Source: Choanephora cucurbitarum
Lineage: Eukaryota > Mucoromycota > Mucoromycetes > Mucorales > Choanephoraceae
Direction of reading: 5' to 3'
Length of the DNA stretch: 64,000 nucleotides
Assembly: GCA_025331435.1 (NCBI GenBank)
Contig: JAIWNI010000060.1
Coordinates: forward strand, 62,001 to 126,000
Made by a program: the position numbers and the translations under genes. This document shows, piece after piece, positions 12,657 to 23,900 of the stretch (position 1 is its first letter; the number at the start of each line of letters is the position of its first letter). The notes under the pieces are model-generated. The model saw only the letters and a program-made list of their open reading frames with translations, ran no database searches and was not told where the DNA came from.

Positions 12657-12861
12657 AGCAAGCAATGCTGTGTATCATTTTTTATACAATTATTTACAAT
12701 AGACCTTTTTTTAGCAAGATAAACTAATTAATAAAATACTACTGATTCAAAAACATTAAATGAAACTAATGCCGTATTAACAGAAATATATGAACAGTAA
12801 ATTTTATTAGGTAGTAAATGATATAAGGCAATAGAATGGTTATTAAAAATTATACATGGAT

Positions 12862-15488
12862 CTATGAAACAGTGACATAAATGACCTTGGTTATGGTTTT
12901 GGTAGCACAGCCTGCAGGACATTTAGTCTTCTTTGTACAAGGCTTCTTTTTGTGCTGGGTGGTTGTAGCTTTAGGAGATTTCGTCTTCTTTGTGCAAGGT
13001 TTCTTTTTGTGTGTTGTAGCTTTAGGAGATTTTGTCTTTGTACAAGGCTTCTTCTTATGTGTTGTGGTTGTAGCATCAGCAGCACCGATAGCACCATTTG
13101 ATTCAGAGCTTGAAGATTCTGTGGAGTGAGAACCAGAGGTCTCTGAGCCAGAAGATTCAGTGGTGCTAGAGCCAGAAGATTCAGTAGTGCTAGAACCAGA
13201 TCTAGAGCCAGAAGACTCTGTAGAGCTAGAGCCAGAAGATTCAGTGGTGCTAGAACCAGAAGATTCAGTGGAGTCAGAGCCAGAGCTAGAGCCAGAAGAT
13301 TCGGTTGAGCTAGAGCCAGAAGACTCTGTAGAGCTAGAGCCAGAAGATTCGGTTGAGCTAGAGCCAGAAGACTCTGTAGAGCTAGAGCCAGAAGATTCGG
13401 TTGAGCTAGAGCCAGAAGACTCTGTAGAGCTAGAGCCAGAAGATTCAGTGGTGCTAGAACCAGAAGATTCAGTGGAGTCAGAGCCAGAGCTAGAGCCAGA
13501 AGATTCGGTTGAGCTAGAGCCAGAAGACTCTGTAGAGCTAGAGCCAGAAGATTCGGTTGAGCTAGAGCCAGAAGACTCTGTAGAGCTAGAGCCAGAAGAT
13601 TCGGTTGAGCTAGAGCCAGAAGACTCTGTAGAGCTAGAGCCAGAAGATTCAGTGGTGCTAGAACCAGAAGATTCAGTGGAGTCAGAGCCAGAGCTAGAGC
13701 CAGAAGATTCGGTTGAGCTAGAGCCAGAAGACTCTGTAGAGCTAGAGCCAGAAGATTCGGTTGAGCTAGAGCCAGAAGACTCTGTAGAGCTAGAGCCAGA
13801 AGATTCGGTTGAGCTAGAGCCAGAAGACTCTGTAGAGCTAGAGCCAGAAGATTCGGTTGAGCTAGAGCCAGAAGACTCTGTAGAGCTAGAGCCAGATCTA
13901 GAGCCAGAAGACTCAGTAGAACTAGAAGATGATTCAGTGGTATCAGAAGAGCTTGCTGTAGTGGTAGTTGAAGCATCAGTAGAAGCAGTGGCAATAGTAG
14001 TGGCAGAAACGGTGGTAGTGGCAAGATCAACGGTAGTTGTAGATTGAACAGTACTTCCGCCTTCAGTTACGGTAGTGTTAGAATCAAGAACACCAGTTCC
14101 ACCTAAAGTGGAGTTTGTAAAGATGATAGTAGTGTCAGAGCTAGAGGAATTTTGGCTACCTCCAGAAACAATTTCTGATACAGATGTATAAGTGATTGGA
14201 AAACAACCAGCAAAGGTATCTGTGGATGCACCAACCGACTCATAATCGCCAATTTCAACGCTACCAGAAGATGAGTAACTGTGGCCAACCAAAGTACCAG
14301 CGAAGTATCCAGAAGAACCATCGACAACGTCAGCTCTAGGGGCCAAAGTATAGCCACCAAACTGGCTTTGTGTGTTACGTTCAAGAGTGAAAGTGCTGGT
14401 CTTGGAGTACTGTCCAGAAGAACTATCAACAGGATAAAAATTGTAAATCACTCTTGAAGCATCTAAACCAATTGAGGCTTGAGAGGTAGATAAAGAGAAA
14501 GTGGAGCCACTGTCAACAGGAACGTTGAACACAATCGTACCAGAAGATGGCCAGTCAGTACCAGATACACCAGACCAATTACCTTGGCCTCTGAAGATGG
14601 AGGAAGCATCGGAAAGGTAAGATGCATCAAAAATGCTCTTGCTGCTAGCACCAAAAGTGAGAACGTGATATACTTGTTCGGCAGAAGAATCTTGAATGTA
14701 GCTTAGTGCGCCTTGATTGTCTAATTTCATAGTAGGCTGCATCAACGAAAACAACTCTGAAGCAGACTCAGCGTTACTTTGAGCAAGTTCGAAGTCATAA
14801 CTGCCTGTAGAGCCTTCGGTGATAGAAAAACTGTAAGAACGGTTGCTGTAGTAAACAATAGTACCATCCTCTTCTGTGTAAGTGGTGGAATAAGAAGATG
14901 AGCTTGATGAGCTTGAAGAAGTACCAATCTTGAAGTTATCTGTATTGGTACCGCTAGGTAAGAAAACATCACCAGTAAAGCTAAGAGAGGTAATATCGCA
15001 TTGCTCTCCAACGACAAGACCATAGCTCATGATATCAAGCTCGTCTCTTTTACCAAAACTGGATGAGCTGTAAGTAGTAGAGGAGCTTGAGCTTGAAGAA
15101 CTGTAAGAGGAAGATGAGCTGTATGAAGAGCTTGAAGATGAGCTGGATTCTTCAGAAGAATCGCTGGAGCCAGAAATTTCCTCTTCTAGAGCTTGATTGA
15201 TTTTGATATCTTTAGCCTCAAACTTTCCTTTGACAGCAAGAGGACCAACAACTGTCTGGCTATTGTCTGATTTGAAATCACCGAAAAAAACACCTGAAAA
15301 ATGAGTCAACTAAGAAAAAATGTTTAGAGACTTTGAAACAAATCAAAAAAGTAGATGGTTACCATGAGTGATGGTGTATCATCAGCAGAACAAGCATATG
15401 CAGGAGCTCTCTTCTCATGGATAGCACTGGCTAACAAGCCACTGACAAGAGTGCTAGCAAAAAATAAGATAGTAGTTTTTTGCACCAT
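12862..15488 (-). CDS. secreted Ser/Thr-rich repeat surface protein
   Basis: Two exons: 15363-15488 and 12862-15309, with a 53-nt intron. The acceptor at TTAG before 15309 keeps the frame, giving 857 aa. Residues 1-21 are a signal peptide; HEKR at about 24-27 could be a Kex2-type site. Next comes a domain starting GVFFGDFKSD and containing GPLAVKGKF, resembling the choice-of-anchor A / collagen-binding-like fold of secreted adhesins (inference). It is interrupted by poly-Ser runs. Then come about 30 copies of an 8-residue SSSTESSG-type unit, likely O-glycosylated and extended. The end is three Lys/Cys-rich HKKKPCTK repeats and a short Val-rich tail. No GPI signal is evident. A role in the cell wall or adhesion is likely. 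TATATAAG lies upstream on the minus strand. Confidence 0.85.
13150..13925. repeat. 24-bp coding minisatellite with 204-bp higher-order repeat
   Basis: Tandem 24-bp units encode the 8-residue Ser/Thr/Glu/Gly repeat of the surface protein. Adjacent units alternate between two synonymous versions (agattcggtt and agactctgta), giving a 48-bp period. A variant block (gtggagtcagagccagagct) recurs at 13268, 13472 and 13676, exactly 204 bp apart, showing a higher-order repeat of three blocks. The repeat has no stops in several frames, which produces long spurious open frames on both strands. Confidence 0.95.
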
Positions 15489-15568
15489 CTGGATCAGATT
15501 TTTTTGTAGAAAAAAAAGGCACAATAAAAAAAAAAGAAAAAACGATGAATGCTGAACTATCAAAGGTT

Positions 15569-15576
15569 CTTATATA
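15569..15576 (-). promoter_or_regulatory. TATA box of surface-protein gene
   Basis: TATATAAG on the minus strand, about 80 bp upstream of the start codon at 15488, is well placed for a core promoter. Assignment is by position only. Confidence 0.45.
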
Positions 15577-18500
15577 CTATGTCCGTCACAAGCGATCGGC
15601 TTCGGGACATATTAAAGTAACTCTTGCAGAAACAAAGCTCGATTGAAGCATTTATGTGATACCACAAACAAAAATAAGCTTCACCTATCATTTTGCTGCA
15701 TACTATTCTGACTTATAATCTGCAGGAATAAAAAAGGGGGTATACATACTGCTCAAGAATTACCTTTTAGAGAAGTCAATGGGTTTCAAGCTGGAAGTGG
15801 GTTAGACAAGTATCTCGGTTAAAGTTTTTTTTTTGGAAAATAGAAAAAAAAAAAAACTTTATTCGCATTTAGAATCATTCATATCTAGAGTCAATGTTTC
15901 CTTGTCATCTTTAAGTATCACCGCAGTCACCATATAGAGATGATGGTGATGAAAATAACTTAGTATATCTTTTGATCGTGGTACAGTATGTTTCCTGCTT
16001 CTTTTCTTTGTTCAGATATAGTTTTCACAAGAAAAGAGAGATCCAAGCTCCATGAGGATATGTCACTTTGAGTTATCAAGGGCGTATTTTGCTTCTGGCT
16101 ACATGCGTATGGTTTGAAATAGAAAAATACATACGTAGAGAGAGGTCTCTGCAATTATTGAAAGCTTTGAGAAAACCCATGGGCTTTACTGAATCAGATT
16201 GACTTTTGGTAATTGTCTTTAGTTTTAATGATTTTGGGCCATAAAATAAATTTGATCAAAGAGATTCCTCTAATTCATTTCAGAAGTATTCCATCGTTCC
16301 AATACTTGTTTAGAGAATACTATGTACATAAGTCACTTGTGGTGCGATGTATGCATACCAACAAATGTCGATTTTTATTAGTTTGTTGTACGAAAAAAAA
16401 CTTTAAGCTGGACAGAACTAAATATAGGCTCAGCAAAGCAGGTAGTAGGTCTCGAACTGCAGTTTGCTCTCATAATAAAAGAAGATTTTGCAGTTCCTTC
16501 AGATACTACAAACTTTTTTCTTAAAAGATGAATAAGGACGTAGTCCCGATTCATGCTTTTCAGGTTACATTATGGTGCCTCAACATATTTGAAGACTGAC
16601 ATGCTTGTTTGGTATTTTTACTCAGCAATTTTAATACAATAGGGCCTGAAAAAGATACTTAACCAAAGAAGATAGACGAGGCTAGGTAGAAATTAGAATC
16701 ATCCAAAATGATTGTTGCTACCTGCCTTTGCGCTTCATTGCAGCCAGTTATGATGCGAAGCCTTATTGGCGAACTGGGAGCTTGCTGCATTGTAGATGAA
16801 TTTATTTCTCTGAACAAACTTGCTCTTATTAAGAGAGTAACACCATACTCAGCTCTCGATATAAGGAACGGATTTATGGATCAAAATTTGTTTTCCAAAC
16901 GGAACCATTCTTATTGGGTACCGCATAGGAGTTTTAATCGTCATTATCATTCAATCAAGATATGAACAGCAAAATAAGGATAAAAGACATTGGTCATCAA
17001 GAAGATTCGAGGTGTTCTTTGTCTTTGCATGCAAAATATATAGGCCAACAATTGCAAGTTCATTTTGTTGTATTCTTGTAGCTTTCTGTTCGATTTTACT
17101 ACGTTCTATCTGACTAAAAATACTTAAAGATGAAACTCGGTTTTTAATAAAATCATGTGTGCAAAGCCATCTTCTTCATTTACTATCAGGATGCTGCCAG
17201 AATAAACGGTTATTGGAATGCTTCTCGACTCATTGTATACATTTTACATAAGGTGATTATTTTAATACCAACAATCCCATCTGAACTTCAAGATCAACCA
17301 CTTTTTTTCTCTAAATTAAATGCCAAACTCAATCCGCTTTGCCCGGATTACGCCTCTCGGAAACAAACTCATTGCAGATCCTCCGTAATCCCGCTTCTAG
17401 TGTATGTATCGAGCATTTCGTACTTTTACAAACTACTTGTGACGTTTGGTTAGTACCTGGATTCGAAAGAAGCAATACGGTCTAGAGTGAAAGGATCCTG
17501 CCTCCAGCAAATATACACTATCTTAAGATAGCAGCATCAGTGCTATTGATGCTTTATTAGTTCTTTGTAAACGGCTTCTTGTAATTGAGCTATAAGCTAA
17601 TTCTGTGATATACCTGAGCTGCAACTTTTGATACGACTCTCTCTTTCTCACATTTTCAAACACAAAATGATGAATTCTACAGCCTAATTGACTCTCATCA
17701 TGTGCAAGGTAATCAAAGGGGTTATTATCTCTGATGAACTATTTCAGTTCCCGAATTGAACACAAAACATATATACGACTGTACTATAAAGGCTTAGTAA
17801 TGAACTAAAAAAAACAAAAAGACCTGAACCAAAAGTGATCAAATCAGTAAGCATCAACCACAAACATCTGCTGTGCTTTATGGCTTGAACAATAAGCAAT
17901 GACAAATACTATTCAAGTGTTTGTTTGCTTTTTAGCGCAAAGCAGATGTTCCTAAACTGCTACAGAATGAACAATGCTGATGTCGATATGATATCAAGCC
18001 TTCTACGAAAGAATAACCAGTTGTGCTAGAGAACTTGCTTTAGAAGCAGTTTCGTCTTTTTATAAATAGATTTCTTTTTCTGCTCAATACTTTTGGTCAC
18101 TGATGACACGCTATGTTTAACCCGACTTCATTGTACTTATTTGTTTGATGGGTGGTAAGAGGATGCCAAGGCAGCTATTCCATCTTATACCAATTGCAAG
18201 CGAAAACCCTATATTAACAGCAGAAATTTCTTGGATCATGCAGACTAATGCATAACAAAGAACAATATCTACAAGTACAAGTAGCTCACAAAGCAATTAT
18301 TGGAACTATCCTATATTTAGTGTGGTTGGCGTAAACAATATCCCATACTGCTTGCTATTATAAGAAAAAAGCAAAACAAAATGTTCTTTTAACTTGGTAA
18401 TTCAAACAGCTTAAGCTAATACAAGAAAGCCTTTTTTTTTTCTCATTAGACGCATGGATAGAGAAAGTAAGTCCGGCTTCCGAGTTAATTTCAGGTCATC

Positions 18501-19762
18501 ATGGTTTTGTAAGACGTAAAAAGAATGCGTCCGAGATGATATTAAACAATTCAAACTCCAGAATGATAACATTTTATTGGCTCGTTATATCAGAATGGCA
18601 AAGCTGGAAAGTTATGATGTTGTCATCTTGATGTTTTTGAAAACACATACATTGATGAGTAACTATTTATGTTTTGTCTATGGGCTTTGAGCAGTGGCAG
18701 CTCAATAACAATTCAGCTTTGACAAAATTATCAAATTTAAGTTTTTTTCGACACATTTCTATTCCTTGAATAATCAGACACTTTGTTTACTACCCCTCGC
18801 TTTACTTCTCATGGCAGCATACTACCTATTGATTAAACGTACAATAATATAAACACATCTGCACACGACAACAAGAAGCCTTACTGTCATAATCGCAAAT
18901 GAAACTATATATTCAAATACAGGTTGGGTCTTCTTTCTTATTCCAAGTGAGCTGTTTCTTTATGCAACAAAGTTATAGGAACCACATTGGCCGAGCCAAG
19001 TATTGATTAACGAACAAGTGACATGTTGCACAAAAAAATATTAGGGTCAGATGGTCTTTTCATTGAAATGGAAATTCAAGTTAAGTTACATGTCTCTCAT
19101 TCTTTCTGTTGACCGACATGCCCGAAGGATTTCTGAACATCCTTAAAAGAATCTTTAAGGATTTTGTGTTTAATGTATCGACACTGCTTACAGCTGTCAA
19201 CTATATTCGTGCTGTTAAGTTTTACTTGAGTTATGCAGCATTCCTCTTTTAGCTTTACAGACCACTTTAGAGTACGACGGGATAAACTAATCCTATTCTA
19301 TAGACCGCTTGAGCCATTACGATCCTTGATAGGAGGGAAACTTTTTTTTTCCTCAGGGCATATCAAGGATAAGCTACCTATTCTATCGAATTTGTAATAA
19401 GGTGATTTTTTGGCCACTTCTGTGTTCAACTTCTGATCTACTAAGGTTGCCCTTGCGGGCTACAAAATATCAGTTCTTCTGTAGTGTTACGATGCCCAGA
19501 TATGGGTCTGTCTTTTTTTTTAGGGATAGAGAAAAGCATTCGAAAGCTATTGTTTTCTAGACCTGACCGTTCTTTACAAAAATCTCATAGGATTGCTATC
19601 AGTTATTTATAAAGTATACATCCAAACTGCTTGTTTATTGTTTTAGATGAGGACTGTAAATCATAATTGTAGTCGTATCAGTCATAACTATGTTTTTTTT
19701 CTTAAAGAATTTTTGAAAAGAATCCAATGGTGCTCATGAAGTTATTAGATCATATAAGAAAT
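15577..19762. other. 4.2-kb gene-poor spacer
   Basis: No gene could be supported on either strand. Open frames up to about 100 codons (for example near 16213-16524 and 17157-17453) have no recognisable domain, no codon bias like neighbouring genes and no splice continuations. An inverted repeat sits at 19322-19370. No tRNA could be folded. Confidence 0.45.
19322..19370. repeat. short inverted repeat around a T-run
   Basis: ATCCTTGATA at 19322-19331 is perfectly complementary to TATCAAGGAT at 19361-19370, with secondary pairing AGGG/CCTC nearer a loop containing ten T residues. It can form a hairpin in DNA or RNA. No adjacent gene explains it. Confidence 0.7.
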
Positions 19763-21040
19763 TTATATGGTGTCAATGTCGTAACTATCAAATGAGGTTG
19801 TCTCTCTTTTCTTTGTCAATCCTAACTCTGCTGCGAAATTGGCGTAACCAGACTCATTTACATGTGAAGAATCGAGTTCGTATGCTGCTTTCTTGCCTGA
19901 TTTTTTAGAGTTCGAGTTCGTATACCAATTGGAACGACAATAAACACAAGTGACACGGCTGCCCTTAGAAGATGCCCACATATCAAAGCATTCCTAATTG
20001 TAAGAAGGGTTAGACATGACGATAGAAGAGAATCGCATTCATGTTGATTATCTCTTACCTTATGAATATTGTTACCACACACTCTGCAGAAATCAATAGT
20101 ATCTATCTTATCTTCTTCGAAAGCTTCGAAACAGATAGGACAGTCATTGTTATCCAATGGACGACTACAAAGCTTTAATGAGAATTTGCCATTGTTTGAA
20201 TTTGCTATTGGACTTACCGATTGGTTTGTGTGTCCAAGGATTCATCTTGATGATAAAATATAGTCATAATCTTCTTTCGGATGTCTTCTGGAACAAGTAC
20301 GGATGGATCAGCTATATTTCCAGTTTGACGAGCATCAATTCTTTGTTCACGGCTAGTTTTTAAAGACTGGAACATGGGATCGCTAAGAGGGAGACGATAT
20401 ACTTTCATCAAAACCATTAGAATATGCTTGCAGTAGGATTTTCTGAACCCGAAATCCATACAAGTGCAGCTAATTCTGGTGTCAACGGTCACAGTATACA
20501 TCTAGAAGTTGAATGTTAGAGCTTATATCGTCCATGCCTTGAAACACTCTACATACGTTTCCAACACTGCCAGCTACGTCGAATATCTCCACAGAAGAAT
20601 CTAATTCGCTTGTCTTGCGAGAAAGAACAAACATGCGCTGCTTCATTGCTCTAAGGACTCTTCCTTGCATTTCCTAAAAGACAAACAACGAGTCAATGAT
20701 TGATTAAAGCTGCATTGTCTATCTCTATTACCTTGCTTAAATTAAGAGCTTCAGCTGGTAATGTAACCTTTTGTTTGGGCTTACGAGTCTTCTTTGGAGT
20801 TTCTGGTTTTACTTCTGCCGTCTTGGTTTTTGGCAAAACTCTTCTGGTTCCTTTCGTGCTGGTCTTCTGCGAGCCTTTCTCCTCAGTCTTTGTCTTTCGT
20901 TTTTTTGTAGTCGTTTCGTTGTCAGCAGGCGCAGTCTTTCTCTTGCTAGTCCCCGCTGTCTTTTTTTCTGTCTTTGGTGCAGCATTTTCTGTAGCCGACT
21001 TTGCTTTGCGTATTCTTGTTGAGGTTCTGGTAGTTGTCAT
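19763..21040 (-). CDS. SWIM and RING zinc-finger protein, putative E3 ubiquitin ligase
   Basis: Five exons (20732-21040, 20557-20673, 20219-20501 ending at 20218, 20059-20164, 19763-19993), all GT-AG with joining phases, give 348 aa. Residues 1-100 are Lys/Thr/Pro-rich and basic, probably disordered and nuclear. A SWIM finger follows at about 154-168 (Cys154-x-Cys156 ... Cys166-x-His168), then a RING finger from Cys245 (CPICFEAF ... CRVC ... H ... C ... CVYC) that spans exons 4 and 5. SWIM plus RING is the layout of MEKK1/ZSWIM2-type E3 ligases, which ubiquitinate proteins via an E2. The start at 21040 was chosen because the in-frame upstream ATG (21076) adds only a short hydrophobic stretch. 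Substrates are unknown. The gene stands alone in sparse DNA. Confidence 0.87.
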
Positions 21041-21439
21041 TGCTGATGGAAAGGAGGAAATGAGATCAAGGAACAATCAAAATAAAAAAAAAGAAAGATA
21101 AACAAATATTATGCAGCGGTGACTGTCTGCTAAAAAGCATTTGAAAATCTCACTGATCAATTTCTAAAAAAAAAAAAGCTTGTTTTGGTCCTGAAGTTTC
21201 AAGAGGTTGTCAAGCCAAATACGTTGAATTGATTAGGCCGACTTCTCATTTAAACCAATTAATAGTGTTGTCAAAAAGAATAGCAAAGAGAAAACGCTCT
21301 TAGTTTGATTTTCTTTTTGAAGCACCTTAAGCCTCCGTATATATCTTTTTTTCTTGGTTTCAAGTAGAGCAACACTGCCAATAGGAAGCTTCCTGTCATT
21401 CTGTGCCCTGAAATCTCACTTTTATACCAAACTCAATCA

Positions 21440-21527
21440 TACAGTAGTAATTCTATTTAAGAGAGTTGACATTCTTGAGAAAGACACTTTTGAATTAAGC
21501 GTCCTCTTGAAGCAAGTCATTATTGTA
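21440..21527. mobile_element. Tc1/mariner-like MITE, copy 2 (decayed)
   Basis: An 88-bp element starting TACAGTAGTAATTCTATTTA and ending, reverse-complemented, TACAATAATGACTTGCTTCA. It retains the internal ATTCTTGA and ATTTAAGAG blocks of the copy at 5692 but has many substitutions and a shorter core. Confidence 0.55.
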
Positions 21528-23830
21528 GCTTAAACATGTTTGGACCAAATAACTATTGTCTCATTGCCATGAATGAGCTAATAAGTTCTACTTTATAGAT
21601 ACATAATCGTTCTATCTAAAATCTCAAGATCAATCTAGGAAAGATGGTACCTTTTGTATCATGGGAAATGACTGTTGCTCTACTTGAAATACATAAGGTG
21701 CTCGACGAGTACTGGATGTATAGATTGCTCGCTATGAGAATCTTAGAAGCCTTTCCAAAAATGAAAGATCGCAAAGAGTACCTGTTATTATTTACAGAGT
21801 ATTACAACTCGAAGTATTTGATTTGCTATTCAATCTAAGTATGCTCTATACCCTGCTTTTACTTCACGTAACTTCTTTTTTCTATGACTTTTGTCATAAA
21901 ATAACATAAAGCAAAACAGAGTCGTCTATACGATATTTCATTTCGAGTTATAAAAAGGAAAAAGACCCAATAAACTCAGAACATATTATACATTCTGAAC
22001 ATTACTTGGCAAGTATATTTTTCTTGGATTAGCAATTGCCATATTAAAAACCTTGTTTTCTAACTCATTCCATTTAACTACTCCTATTTTTTTTCTGTCT
22101 TGACTGCAGAATACTTTGAGCTGCAACTGACTGTATGTTTTTTTTTTGAAAAGTAAAATAACGTACGTAACAAAGTACTTGTAGATCAATTAACCTAACT
22201 TGTGGGATTAATGCATTTTTTTCTTTTTCGTCTAATACATCATCACTTCAAAAACATTACAGATAAATTAAAAACGACATGATTTAAGTTAATAGTTTCT
22301 TTTATGCTTCAATTTAACTTTTTGTTGTGTTACCTTGATCCACATGATGTGAAAGGCTTCTTTCAACTGTATAAAGTTTTAGTCGACAATAGAATCTTAG
22401 GATAACCTGTAAATCTCAAAGTGATCTTGTTGACTGCACTTATCCATAATTGTTACTGAATAAACCAGTCAGACAAAAGCAAGGTTCTAAGATGGAATCT
22501 AAAGAAACAAACAGACAATAAGATTAAATAAAGATGCTTTGTGCATGACCTATACTGTCAATTTGAATTGGGCCTCTGACTTTCTGTCTGAGTTTTTTTT
22601 TCTTACTTCATCTAGGCTATGCTACTTTCAGCTTTAGCATCATCTAAATAGTGTGTTAGACCTTTGACTCAAGTTCCTTTCTGTCCAATGATATCCATTA
22701 CAGACTACAATGTTTCATGTAGATCTTTCCTCTTAATTTATGGACCTGGGCTATGTTGAAGAATCACATAGATTTGTCTTTATTTTTCCGTGATAGAGTG
22801 TGGTATGTATTTTATGTATGCATCATTTGTAGGATTCTCTAGTTGAAGAAAGCCCCCTTTTTTTTTCTTAGACAAATTAGTCAAAATAAAGGAGTCAATG
22901 ATCAAATCCAGCAAATGGATAGAATTTTGCCAGTCTTCCCCCCGACACTAGCTTTTTTCTTAATGATATCCTTGGATCGCTCGGAAAGCACGGCTACTCC
23001 AAACATTTTTGAACACAGATTGTTCAATCGACTTACAATGAGCTACACGTGGAAAAAAGAGAGGTCTGTCAAAGCAGTAGACATTATGTTCTAAAGGCCT
23101 GATTTTGATCGCATAAAAAGAATAAAGTGTAGTACAGGGTTGTGTATCCTTCAAGATGACAAAGAACTACAAATAGTCTTTCAATATAGATACTATCAAT
23201 TTCCGTCTTTTCTTATTCCTAACACCGAGTGGTTGACTAACTTTGAACATAAAACAAAGACTCAAAGCAAAAACAAATATGTTGGTCAATTGAAACCATA
23301 CCAACAACAAAACAGTTGAAATGGTATTTGTTGTATTCAAGTTGCACAATATCGCTTAAAAGACATCCAGACACATTCCTTCTCAATTCTACCCTTCATC
23401 TTTAGTACTCTCTTATTTGAACTCATGCTTTTTTTTTTTGTTGAATCGTTATCCATGTGTGCTTTCCCTTTTTTTTCTTTGGCTTTGATCAAAACCATCA
23501 TTTACTCTATCTATCTCGATTGAATTTTCTAGATAAACAACTCTGATAAAATGAGAATTTCTACCAATCGCTGACAGGGGAATATAAAGAAGGAAAATTG
23601 TAGTCTATATGGGTTAGCAAGGTAGGACCGAGTACTTTGTAGTGTGTAACAAGGTCAAATTACTGTCCGACATAGTTGGGTCAACGTGCCTTAATTTCTG
23701 GTTGATAGCTAACTATTCATTTGATGCAAAGAATAAGTTGAGCATCATAATAAGACACAAAAGAGAATCTTGTGTTAGTCCATATTCATCTTTGTCATCA
23801 GGAAAAAAAAAACTTAAGGGAGCTAAATTG

Positions 23831-23838
23831 TATAAAAA
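23831..23838 (+). promoter_or_regulatory. TATA box of alkaline phosphatase gene
   Basis: TATAAAAA about 65 bp before the start codon at 23901, with a pyrimidine-rich stretch between, is the usual spacing for strong promoters in this window. Placement is the only evidence. Confidence 0.45.
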
Positions 23839-23900
23839 AGGACTCACTCCTAACATTTTATTTTTCATCTGCTTTTGCTTCCTTTCATTTCAAATTAAAA

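Larger units (their letters stand above)
21041..23900. other. spacer with decayed MITE and alkaline phosphatase promoter
   Basis: No gene supported. It contains MITE copy 2 (21440-21527). Frames near 21644-21838 (plus) and 21986-22189 (minus) are fairly protein-like in composition but have no recognised homology or flanking signals. The final 100 bp act as the promoter of the downstream gene. Confidence 0.45.

Noticed and set aside
13160..14047. A 295-codon plus-strand frame rich in LEPEDSVE and a 379-codon minus-strand frame rich in Leu/Ala
   Set aside because: Both are by-products of the 24-bp repeat, which is a multiple of three and free of stops in several frames. The real frame has a signal peptide, a splice site and a sensible domain order.
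17440..17520. tRNA-like pieces (TGGTTAGTACC followed by GATTCGAA)
   Set aside because: Distances are wrong and no acceptor or anticodon stem can be formed.
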